From assembly GCA_934141535.1 (NCBI GenBank), contig CAKPCH010000005.1, positions 1-64,000 of the forward strand: a stretch of DNA of 64,000 bases. Reading direction: 5' to 3'. Positions 25,152-33,900 of the stretch are shown in pieces. Within the stretch, counting starts at the first letter, position 1; each line of letters starts with the position of its first letter. A model generated the notes under the pieces. That model was given only the letters and a program-made list of their open reading frames with translations. It was not told the origin of the DNA and ran no database searches. The stretch comes from an uncultured Bacilli bacterium. GTDB lineage: Bacteria > Bacillota_I > Bacilli_A > RF39 > UBA660. Both the position numbers and the translations under genes were made by a program.

Positions 25152-25403
25152 ATAACCTTTGTATCTTTTTTCGTAATATAAAAATAAATCTTTAATTTTC
25201 AAAAAATTATCTTGACTTACTTTTGATTTTAAAATATCAAAATACTTATCATTATTTATTAATATATCTTCAAAATTATTTTTAACTAAGTTTAAAATAA
25301 AATTAAGTTCTTCATCATTAAGTAAAATATCATTTTTAATACCAAATTCTTTTAACTTAACAATATCTAGCTTATCAAGATAGTTTTTAATTAAACTTTT
25401 CAT
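25143..25403 (-). CDS. Small protein, DUF2624 (YqfT)-like
   Basis: An 86-residue acidic helical protein (KSLIKNYLDKLDIVKLKEFG, then NDEELNFILNLVKNN and LKIKDLFLYYEKRY). The pattern resembles the DUF2624/YqfT family, which in Bacillus lies next to nfo (yqfS); here it is next to nfo but on the opposite strand. Function unknown. GGTGAAG precedes the ATG at 25403. The match is from memory and distant. Confidence 0.6.
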   Translation of the reverse strand: MKSLIKNYLDKLDIVKLKEFGIKNDILLNDEELNFILNLVKNNFEDILINNDKYFDILKSKVSQDNFLKIKDLFLYYEKRYKGYLF

Positions 25404-25438
25404 TCATCTTCACCAATATAATATATGATTAAATAATG

Positions 25439-25518
25439 TAATAATGAATAAACTAATAAAGGAAATGAAAGGAATCAATTTAAATTGATTTAAAGTGATA
25501 ATAATGAATAAACTAATA
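25439..25518 (+). repeat. Direct repeat with central palindrome, upstream of PBP gene
   Basis: TAATAATGAATAAACTAATA occurs at 25439-25458 and again at 25499-25518, exactly 60 bases apart. Between them AATCAATTTAAATTGATT (25473-25490) is a perfect 18-base palindrome. Each repeat copy contains an ATG opening a short ORF starting MNKLI. Confidence 0.75.
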
Positions 25519-25560
25519 TTTTATAAACTAATAAATGAAAAAAAGTATAAACAAATATAA
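25504..25560 (+). other. Possible 18-codon leader peptide overlapping the PBP start
   Basis: ATG 25504, preceded by AAAGTGAT, opens a frame encoding MNKLIFYKLINEKKYKQI and stops at 25560, past the PBP start at 25535 and in another frame. The PBP gene itself has no clear ribosome site, so translational coupling is conceivable. A similar 14-codon frame (25444-25488) lies in the first repeat copy. Confidence 0.3.
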
Positions 25561-27607
25561 ATATCATACAAAAAAAGTAAACCAAGAAGATATATTAGAG
25601 AAAAGATATAAAATATTAGTTATAGTAATTATTATTATCATGTCAGTATTACTTATTAGATTATTTTTTTTACAAGTAGTAAAAAATAAATATTATATTA
25701 GTGAACTTGAAAGATTAACTGTAAAAGTGGTAGAAGGAGACTCAACTCCAAGAGGAAGAATATATGATAGAAATGGAAATCTATTAGTAGATAATAAATC
25801 TACTAAAACTATATATTATAAAAAGCCGAATAAAATAACAACAAAAGAAGAAATTAAACTTGCTTATAAGGTTGCTAATTACATAGATATAAGTTTAGAT
25901 AAATTAGATGAAAATATGTTAAAAAGATTTTGGATTTTAAATAATGATGATAAAGCTAAAAAAAGAATAACTAATAAAGAGTGGGAAGATTTAAAAAATA
26001 GAAAGATAACTAATAAAGATATAGAAGCTTTAAAACTAGAAAGAGTAAAAGAAAGTGATATAAGTAATTATAATGATTTAGATAAAAAAGCATGTTATAT
26101 ATATAACTTAATGAATAAAGGATATTATTATACAGAAAAGATAATAAAAAATAGTGATGTAAGTGATTTAGAATATTCACTTATCGCTGAAAATTTAGAA
26201 GAATTAACAGGATTTAATGTAAAATTAGATTGGGAAAGATATTATCCATATGGAACAATATTTAAAACAATATTAGGAAGTGTATCTTCTAGTTCAAGTG
26301 GAATACCATATAATTTAAAAGAACAGTATTTAAAGGATGGGTATAGTTTAACTGATAGAGTAGGTACAAGTTATATAGAATATCAATATGAAAAATATTT
26401 AAAAGGTAAAAAAGCTAAGTATCAGATTAATGATGATGGTACATATAAAGAAATAGAACAAGGAACAAGAGGTAATGATATAGTTCTTACTATAGATATA
26501 GATTTACAAAAATCAATAGAAGAAATAGTGGAAGAAGAATTAATTATAGCAAAAAATGAAGCTTATACACAATATTTTGATAAAGCATATGTTATAGTAA
26601 ATGATCCTAAAACAGGAGAGATACTTGCTATGGTAGGAAAACAAATAATAGTAAATGAAGATGATAGTTATACAATATTAGATTATACTCCAGGAATTAT
26701 AACATCATCAGTAACTCCGGGATCTATAGTAAAAGGTGCCTCACAAATAGTAGGATATAATACAGGAGCCTTATTACCAGGAGAAGTAAGACATGATGGT
26801 TGTATAAAAATAGCATCTACTCCAATAAAGTGTTCATATAAAGAATATGGTTATATAAATGATATAGAAGCACTTAAATATTCATCAAATACATATCAGT
26901 TTCAAACTGCTATAAAAGTAGGAGAAGGAGTTTATGAATATAATAAACCTCTAAAAATTAATAATGATGCATTTGATACTTATAGAAATACATTTGAAGA
27001 ATTTGGATTGGGTGTAAAAACACAAATAGATTTACCAAATGAATCTTTAGGATATAAAGGTAAAAAAAGAATGTCTGGATTATTACTTGATTTTTCTATT
27101 GGACAATATGATACTTATACTCCAATACAAATAGCGCAATATATGTCTACTATAGCAAACAATGGTAATAGAATGAAACCATATTTACTTAAAGCAGTAT
27201 TCTCTAGTGAAGGAGAAAATTTAACTAAATTAAAATATGAAACTAAACCAAAAGTATTAAATAAAGTAAATACAGAGGAAGAATATTTAAATCTTGTAAA
27301 AGAAGGTTTTTATGAAGTATTAAATTATGGAGGTACTGGATATGGATATATAGACTTATCCTTTATGCCAGCAGGAAAGACAGGTACAGCACAAAGTTTC
27401 TTAGATACTGATAAAGATGGAATGATAGATTTAGCAACTACAACAGCTACTTTTTCAGGATATGCTCCATATGATGATCCTAAAGTAGTATTTACTGTAA
27501 TTTCCCCAGATGTAGCCCCAGAATACGTACCTTATAACAACATGAGCCATATAAATACGAGAATAAGTCAAAAAGTTAGTAAAAAATACTTTGAAATTTA
27601 TGGATAA
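25535..27607 (+). CDS. Class B penicillin-binding protein (transpeptidase)
   Basis: Monofunctional transpeptidase crosslinking peptidoglycan. The 690-residue product has one N-terminal membrane span (about 27-48), the dimerisation-domain start GDSTPRGRIYDRNGNLLVDN, and the three catalytic motifs: SIVK (Ser397, Lys400), SSN (450-452) and KTG (615-617). The FSIGQYDTYTPIQIAQYMSTIANNG stretch is typical of the PBP2/PBP3 group. Whether it serves elongation or septation is not clear; a SEDS partner is at 58678. The ATG at 25535 has no good ribosome site and is overlapped by a possible leader peptide. Confidence 0.92.
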   Translation: MKKSINKYKYHTKKVNQEDILEKRYKILVIVIIIIMSVLLIRLFFLQVVKNKYYISELERLTVKVVEGDSTPRGRIYDRNGNLLVDNKSTKTIYYKKPNKITTKEEIKLAYKVANYIDISLDKLDENMLKRFWILNNDDKAKKRITNKEWEDLKNRKITNKDIEALKLERVKESDISNYNDLDKKACYIYNLMNKGYYYTEKIIKNSDVSDLEYSLIAENLEELTGFNVKLDWERYYPYGTIFKTILGSVSSSSSGIPYNLKEQYLKDGYSLTDRVGTSYIEYQYEKYLKGKKAKYQINDDGTYKEIEQGTRGNDIVLTIDIDLQKSIEEIVEEELIIAKNEAYTQYFDKAYVIVNDPKTGEILAMVGKQIIVNEDDSYTILDYTPGIITSSVTPGSIVKGASQIVGYNTGALLPGEVRHDGCIKIASTPIKCSYKEYGYINDIEALKYSSNTYQFQTAIKVGEGVYEYNKPLKINNDAFDTYRNTFEEFGLGVKTQIDLPNESLGYKGKKRMSGLLLDFSIGQYDTYTPIQIAQYMSTIANNGNRMKPYLLKAVFSSEGENLTKLKYETKPKVLNKVNTEEEYLNLVKEGFYEVLNYGGTGYGYIDLSFMPAGKTGTAQSFLDTDKDGMIDLATTTATFSGYAPYDDPKVVFTVISPDVAPEYVPYNNMSHINTRISQKVSKKYFEIYG

Positions 27608-27618
27608 TTTGTTATAAT
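27591..27618 (+). promoter_or_regulatory. rpmG promoter
   Basis: TTGAAA (27591-27596), spacing 16, then TGT-TATAAT with -10 at 27613-27618, an extended -10. It overlaps the end of the PBP gene. Confidence 0.65.
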
Positions 27619-27650
27619 ATATTGGAAACATTAAAAAAGGAGGAGATACT

Positions 27651-27818
27651 ATGGCAAAAAAAGGAGAAGCTAGACAAAGAATAACTCTTAAATGTACTGA
27701 ATGTAAAGAAGAAAACTTCCGTACTGAAAAAAATAAAAAAAATACTACAGAACGTTTAGAATTAAATAAATTCTGTCCAAAATGTAAAAAAACAACTCTT
27801 CATAAAGAATCTAAATAA
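27651..27818 (+). CDS. rpmG: 50S ribosomal protein L33
   Basis: A 55-residue protein with the zinc-binding pattern CTECKEENF and [14 protein letters not shown], which marks the Cys-containing (C+) form of L33. AAGGAGGAG stands ahead of the ATG. Organisms carrying the C+ form depend on zinc for it; a second Cys-less copy elsewhere is often found but none is in this window. It is followed 17 bases later by efp. Confidence 0.93.
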   Translation: MAKKGEARQRITLKCTECKEENFRTEKNKKNTTERLELNKFCPKCKKTTLHKESK

Positions 27819-27835
27819 AAGTAAGGAGGTAAAAA

Positions 27836-28393
27836 ATGTTCAACGTTAATGATATAAAAAATGGTATGACTATATTATTTGAAGATAATATATATACTGT
27901 TTTAGAATTTTCACATGTAAAACCAGGTAAGGGTGCTGCATTCGTTCAAGTAAAACTTAAAAATTTACGTACAGGATCAATAGTTGAAAAAAGATTTAAC
28001 TCTGGTGTTAAATTAGAAAAAGCTATGGTACAAAAAGTTGGAATGCAATTTCTATATGCTAATGGCGACTCATATAATTTTATGAATATGGAAACATATG
28101 AACAAATAGATTTAACTAAAGACCAATTAGGAGATAATGTAAATTATCTAAAGGAAGGCTTAGACGTATTAATATCTTTCTATGAAGGAGAATTACTTGG
28201 TATAATACTTCCAGCTCAAGTTGATTTAGAAGTTGTTAAAACAGAACCTGCTGTAAAAGGTAATACTACAAATAATGCTACTAAAGATGCAACTTTAGAA
28301 ACAGGATTAGTTGTAAGAGTTCCATTATTTATAGAACAAGGTGAAGTTATTTCAGTTTATACTGCTGATGGTAAATATGCATCACGTGCTTAA
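27836..28393 (+). CDS. efp: Elongation factor P
   Basis: Relieves ribosome stalling at polyproline. The 185-residue protein has the three-domain pattern, the tip KPGKGAAFVQVKLKNLRTG with the loop residue Lys32 or Lys34 where modification occurs in some bacteria, and C-terminal VRVPLFIEQGEVISVYTADGKYASRA. AAGGAGG precedes the ATG. It shares a transcript with rpmG and ends at the terminator at 28422. Confidence 0.95.
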   Translation: MFNVNDIKNGMTILFEDNIYTVLEFSHVKPGKGAAFVQVKLKNLRTGSIVEKRFNSGVKLEKAMVQKVGMQFLYANGDSYNFMNMETYEQIDLTKDQLGDNVNYLKEGLDVLISFYEGELLGIILPAQVDLEVVKTEPAVKGNTTNNATKDATLETGLVVRVPLFIEQGEVISVYTADGKYASRA

Positions 28394-28421
28394 TAAAAAT
28401 CTTACAATCAGAATTAAATTA

Positions 28422-28453
28422 AAAAATAAATGAAAAAGCATTTATTTTTTTTT
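28422..28453 (+). terminator. efp terminator
   Basis: AAATAAATG (28424-28432) pairs with CATTTATTT (28439-28447), with a further run of T residues. Confidence 0.8.
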
Positions 28454-28485
28454 ATATTTATAGTAAAATTATAATGGTGAAGAAT

Positions 28486-28860
28486 ATGGCATATAAAAAT
28501 GAAAAAGGTTTTACTTTAGTAGAGTTAATAGCAATCATTTTAGTTTTATCTGCTATATTTTTAGTAAGTTTTCCATCTATATTAAATAGTGCAAAAAAAG
28601 GTAAAGAAGAAGAATATAATAATATGGTTAAAAATTTATGCTTAGCTGGTGAAACCTATATATATTCAAACATAGAAAATTATGATCAGTTAAAAACTGT
28701 TAGCAGCACAATTAATATAGCTGTAAAAGATTTAATAGAATATGGTAATGTAGATGCTTCACTTACTAATCCCAAAACGGGTGCCTTAGTAGAAAACAGT
28801 ACATTAGTATATACTGTATCTAGTGATTTAACATTAGTTTGTGAATATGAAGGAGGATAA
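28486..28860 (+). CDS. Type IV pilin-like (pseudopilin) protein
   Basis: A 124-residue protein with a class III signal: short charged leader AYKNEKG, then FTLVELIAIILVLSAIFLVSFPSIL with Glu at +5 of the mature protein, as in type IV pilins and competence pseudopilins. The remainder is a small globular part with Cys31-type residues (NLCLAGETYIY and LVCEYEGG) that could form a disulfide. TATAAT (28470-28475) and GGTGAAG support ATG 28486. No assembly ATPase, platform protein or prepilin peptidase is in this window. A second pilin-like protein is at 61609. Confidence 0.85.
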   Translation: MAYKNEKGFTLVELIAIILVLSAIFLVSFPSILNSAKKGKEEEYNNMVKNLCLAGETYIYSNIENYDQLKTVSSTINIAVKDLIEYGNVDASLTNPKTGALVENSTLVYTVSSDLTLVCEYEGG

Positions 28861-28861
28861 T

Positions 28862-29110
28862 ATGTTAAGAGTAGGACAAGTAGTAACACTAAGTGATGAT
28901 AAAGAGTATATTGTAATAAATAAAATGTCTTTGCATAATTTATATTATGTATATTTAATTACAAATAAAAGACCATTTGAAATAGTAATAGCAACCGAAA
29001 AATTAGTAGATGGTAATGTTGTTTTAGAAGAAGTAAAAGATAATGATGAACTTGATTATATTTTAAGTCAATTTGTACTTGATACAAATGATACAAGCAA
29101 AATTGACTAA
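28862..29110 (+). CDS. Hypothetical 82-residue protein
   Basis: A small acidic protein beginning MLRVGQVVTLSDDKEYIVINKM, likely a small beta-barrel (SH3-like) from its alternating hydrophobic strands, ending in an acidic helix (NDELDYILSQFVLD). Family not recognised. It starts one base after the pseudopilin stop, with GAAGGAGG inside that gene's end, so the two are co-expressed. Confidence 0.7.
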   Translation: MLRVGQVVTLSDDKEYIVINKMSLHNLYYVYLITNKRPFEIVIATEKLVDGNVVLEEVKDNDELDYILSQFVLDTNDTSKID

Positions 29111-29131
29111 ATAAGAGAAATGTGCTAGAAT
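29103..29131 (+). promoter_or_regulatory. Promoter with TGTGC extended -10
   Basis: TTGACT (29103-29108) and TAGAAT (29126-29131), spacing 17, with TGTGC immediately before the -10. Confidence 0.7.
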
Positions 29132-29161
29132 ATGCACTAGTTTTAAAAACGGAGGGATAGT

Positions 29162-30829
29162 ATGAATTATAATATAGAAGAGATAATGGCTCCATTCTTA
29201 CAAAAAAAAGAAGAAGTTGAACAAACTATGAAAGAGAATGAAGTTAAATTAGCACAAATAGAACAAGAATATAATGCTACTAAAGATAAATTAAATGAAA
29301 GATTTGAACGTCAAAAAGAATTATTAATTAATGAGGCTAAATTAGAACAAAGAGTTATTAATTTAAGAATTAAAAATCTTAATGATAAAAAAGATAGAGA
29401 AATAGCAGAATATGTTCAAAATGCTACTTTAAATGGTGAAAATTTCTATTCTGGATATACTGATATGATAAAAAGAGATTTAGAAAAAGCATACTCTGAT
29501 CAATTAAATGGATATGATGATGAGTACGGACATCATAAAGGATTATATGAAGAATTAGAGGATGTAAAAAACAATTTAGGAAATTTAATTAATCAATTAA
29601 AAGGTGACTATAGTAAGAACTTTGAACAATTAACTACTCAATACAATATAGATAGAAGTGCTTGTTTATACCCTAGAGATTACATTATAACTAAAGTAGA
29701 AGCTTTTAATAAATTAACTGCTATAAAAGAATCTTTAGAAGCTGAATTAAAAGACGTTGAAACAAAGATTAGAAACTATCAAAGAAACTATGACTATAAT
29801 GATCCTAGTACATATTTTTCTCTTGATATATTAAATAAAAGAGATGAATTAATAGAACAATTAGATATAGTTAATAGAAATTTAGATTTAATTAATTTAA
29901 CAGATGAAGAAAAAAATTCTTTAATTGTTAAAGAAGAAGTAAAAGATGAAATAAAAGCTCTTCCAGGTGGTGCTGAAGTTATTAAAACTGAAGTAAAAGA
30001 AGAACCTAAAGAAGTAGTTGAAGAGGTAGAAGAAACAAAAGAAGAAACATCTAAACAACCAGTAGAAGAAGATACTTTAGTTGAAGAAGATTCTAGTTCT
30101 TTAGAAGAACAATCTGATGTTTCAAAAGAAGACGGTATAGTTGATAGAATAAAATCTACAGTAGAATCAATAATGCAATCTAAAAAAGAACAAGAAGATA
30201 AAACAGTAGAAAATTATCAAGAATTTGTTAAAATGATTTTTGATGATGTTATGGCACAATTAGAAAGTGTTGATTCTATTAAATTAAAAACTCCACAAGG
30301 TTTAAGAGAAGGTACAAGTTTAGTATATTCTAGTTCATCTGATAGTGAATCTAGTCAAATAGAAAATTCAATACAATTACCAGATGGAAGATATATAAAT
30401 GAAGAAGATTTATATACTGCACTTGAAGCTTATAGAAAAAAACATAAAGGTACAACTTATACAGTAAGAAAAGTAGGTAATACCTTAAGAAATCAAGAAT
30501 TACAATTTTCTAAATTAGATAAGTTAAGATCAGTATTTAAAAGATGTGCAGCTATTAAACTTTTAGCAGATAAAAAATTATCTAGTCTAGATATAAGAAG
30601 AGTATTTGGTAAAACAAATGCAGAAAATATGGCAAAAGAAGCTGAGCTTGGAACATTTAAGACTAAATTAAAAGAAGGAGTTTATGTTCTAAGAGAAGAT
30701 GTTCTTAAATCTATTCCATATCTATTTAAAGAAAAAACATCAAGTTGGATAAATAGAATATTTAATAGAAATTATGGTAATGAACCTATTGAAATAAGTA
30801 GTGATGAACCAAAAAAATTCGTAAAATAA
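29162..30829 (+). CDS. Long coiled-coil protein with acidic centre, unknown function
   Basis: A 555-residue protein I cannot place. Residues about 10-90 and 130-255 are coiled coil (VEQTMKENEVKLAQIEQEYN; LEAELKDVETKIRNYQRNY). Residues about 260-330 are Glu/Ser-rich and probably disordered (EVVEEVEETKEETSK). A conserved-looking C-terminal part from about 355 holds ENYQEFVKMIFDDVMAQL, LPDGRYINEEDLYTALEAY and LDIRRVFGKTNAENMAKEAELG. No signal peptide or membrane span. GGAGGG precedes the ATG. It has its own promoter of the TGTGCTA type that is also used by sepF and divIVA, so a link to cell shape or division is possible. Confidence 0.75.
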   Translation: MNYNIEEIMAPFLQKKEEVEQTMKENEVKLAQIEQEYNATKDKLNERFERQKELLINEAKLEQRVINLRIKNLNDKKDREIAEYVQNATLNGENFYSGYTDMIKRDLEKAYSDQLNGYDDEYGHHKGLYEELEDVKNNLGNLINQLKGDYSKNFEQLTTQYNIDRSACLYPRDYIITKVEAFNKLTAIKESLEAELKDVETKIRNYQRNYDYNDPSTYFSLDILNKRDELIEQLDIVNRNLDLINLTDEEKNSLIVKEEVKDEIKALPGGAEVIKTEVKEEPKEVVEEVEETKEETSKQPVEEDTLVEEDSSSLEEQSDVSKEDGIVDRIKSTVESIMQSKKEQEDKTVENYQEFVKMIFDDVMAQLESVDSIKLKTPQGLREGTSLVYSSSSDSESSQIENSIQLPDGRYINEEDLYTALEAYRKKHKGTTYTVRKVGNTLRNQELQFSKLDKLRSVFKRCAAIKLLADKKLSSLDIRRVFGKTNAENMAKEAELGTFKTKLKEGVYVLREDVLKSIPYLFKEKTSSWINRIFNRNYGNEPIEISSDEPKKFVK

Positions 30830-30830
30830 T

Positions 30831-30857
30831 GAGACTAAAAATTTAGTCTCTTTTTTA
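30831..30857 (+). terminator. Intrinsic terminator
   Basis: GAGACTAAA (30831-30839) pairs with TTTAGTCTC (30842-30850), then six T residues. Confidence 0.85.
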
Positions 30858-30937
30858 TTATTTAAAATTAAATTTTTTTTATATTTTTCTTTAATTTAAA
30901 TTTTATTTTTGATATACTATTTAGTAGTGGTGGTAGT

Positions 30938-33900
30938 ATGGATGATAAGATACAAAAATTAATAGACAAATTAGAATTATCTAGTGAATGCATTAAAACA
31001 TTAGAAGACTCAAAACTAGAAAAAATAATTGCTAATAAAGAAAAAACTAGTTATTGTTTTTATATTACAGTAAAAAATATTTTACCAATAGAATTATATA
31101 AAGAATTTTCTTCTAAATTAAAAGAAAGTTTTCCTGGTATAAAAAATGTTTCATGTATTTTATCTTCTTTAGATAATTCATTAGAGTTATTACAAAATTA
31201 TTTTATAGACTGCATGGATGAATTAAGTAAAACTAGTAGTATGCTAAATATGTTTAAAGAAAGTAAAATAGAAGTTATAGATAATAACTTAATTATATAT
31301 GTAGATAATGTAGCAGAATTAAAAAAATTAGAAGAGTATAAATTAGTAATAGAAGAATATTTAAATAGAGTTGGTTTTTCTAATATAAATTTAAAAATAC
31401 TAGTAGATGAAGAAAGCTCATTAAAGATACAAGAGGAAATAGAAAATTCTAAAATAGATCCAAGTACATTAAATATAAATGAAGTGAATTATCATAAAGA
31501 AGTAGAACCATCTCCTTCTTGGAAAAAGAATTATACTCCAAAAAGAATAGAAACAGTAGATGATCCTAATGTTGTTCTTGGAAGAGTGATAGATACTGAT
31601 GTAGTAAGAATGGATACAATAGTTGGTAAGGTACCTATGATTACATTAGATGCTGAAATATTTGGGATTGATATTAGAGAAACAAGAACCGATTTAAGAA
31701 TATTTACTTTAAAAATAACTGATAGAACAGATAGTATGTATGCTAAAATATTTGTTAATGGTGATGAAGAAACAAAAAGACTTTCTAAAATATTAAAGTG
31801 TGGTAAATGGTTTAAATTTAGAGGAGCTATTAAAGAAGATAAGTATTCTAATGAAGATTCACTAAATATAATAGATATAAATTATAGTAAACATGAAGAT
31901 GTTAAAATAATAGATGATGCTCCAGTAAGAAGAGTAGAACTTCATGCTCATACTATGATGAGTCAAATGGATGGTTTAACTAAACTTGATTTAGGTAAAC
32001 ATACTTGTGAATTAGTTAGTAGAGCAATAGAAATGGGATATAAAGGGGTAGCTATAACTGATCATAATGGTTGTCAAGCATTCCCTATAGCCTACGGTAT
32101 TATAAATTCTTATAATAAAGGTAAAGAAAAAGAAGATAGATTTAAAGGATTATATGGTGTAGAACTTACTTTAGTAGATGATACAGTAAATATAGTAGTA
32201 AGACCAAAAGATTTACCTTTAATAGAATCTACTTATGTAGTTTTCGATACAGAAACAACAGGATTTAATGCAGCTGGAGAAGATCAAATGATTGAAATAG
32301 GAGCTGTTAAAATACATAATGGAAATATAATAGATAGATTTGATGAATTAATAAATCCAAATAGACATATACCAGATAAGATAACAGAACTTACTTGTAT
32401 AACAGATGAAATGGTAAAAGATGCTGATAATGAAGAAAATGTAACTAAACGTTTTCTAGATTGGGTAGGAGATTTACCACTTGTAGCACATAATGCAAAA
32501 TTTGATATATCTTTTATAACAAGTGCTATGAAGAAATATAAATTAGGAGAGTTCAATTATACAGTAATAGATACTTTAGAATTATCTCGTGCACTAGATC
32601 AAGGATTTGCACGTCATAGTCTTTCAGCTCTTGTTAAAAGATATAATGTTCCTTGGGAAGAAGATGCCCATCATAGAGCAGATTACGATGCAGAAGGTAC
32701 AGCACTCGTATTTCACAAAATGATGCAGAAATTAGAGTCTCAAAATTTTAAAAAAATAACAGATTTAGATAAATTAATATCAAAAGAAGAAATACATAAA
32801 TTTGGACGAACTTACCATTTTAATGCTATAGCGCAAAATAAAAAAGGCTTAAAAAACCTATTTAAAATTATATCACTTGCTAATACCGTATATTTATATA
32901 AAACACCAAGAATACTTAGAAGTAAACTAGAAGAGTTAAGAGAAGGTTTATTGATAGGTAGTGGATGTTACGAATCAGAAGTATTCATAGAAGCTAGAAG
33001 TAAAGAAGGACAAGAACTTACAAATATAATTAATTTCTATGATTATGTAGAAGTTCAACCTCCAGAAGTATATGGACACTTGATACAAACTAGTGATTTT
33101 AAAGATGAAATAGAAATACAAAATCATATAAGAAAAATAGTAGATGCAACTATTTCAGCTGGAAAAATAATAGTTGCTACAGGTGATGTCCATCATTTTA
33201 CAAGAGAAGATAAAATATATAGAGAAATTATTATAAATCAAAAAGTACCAGGTGGAGGAAGACATCCACTAGCTAAATCTAGTATAACTAAAATCCCATC
33301 ACAACACTTCCGTACTACTCGTGAAATGTTAGAAGATTTTGAATTCTTAGGTGAGGATTTAGACTACAAGATAGTAGTAGAGAATACAAATAAAATATTA
33401 GATATGGTAGAAGAAATAGAAGTAATAATAGATACAGGAGGAATACCATTTTCACCTAGAGTAAAAAGTGATGATGGTAAATCATATCTAGATTGTCCTC
33501 GTGTAGTAACAGACTTAGTATATGAAAAAGCAAGTGAATGGTATGGAGATCCATTACCACATAATATAGAAGAAAGAATAGCAAAAGAACTTTACGGAGA
33601 TATTGTGTATAAGTGTTGTAATAGTAATGTAAAGGATAGTTATCCACAATACACAGAAGAAGAAATCAATAATGAAACATTTAAACGTGTGCATAACATT
33701 ATTTTAGAAGGTTTTGACTCAGTAAAAGAAATGTTATCCACATACTTAAGTGAACATTGGCAAGAAGAAGATGGAGAGAAAACTAAAGAAGCATTAGAAA
33801 AAAAATTAAAGAAAGAACTTGGGGGTATTATTGGTGGAGGATTTGATCCGATATACTTAATAGCTCAAAGACTTGTTAAGCACTCAAATGATGATGGATA

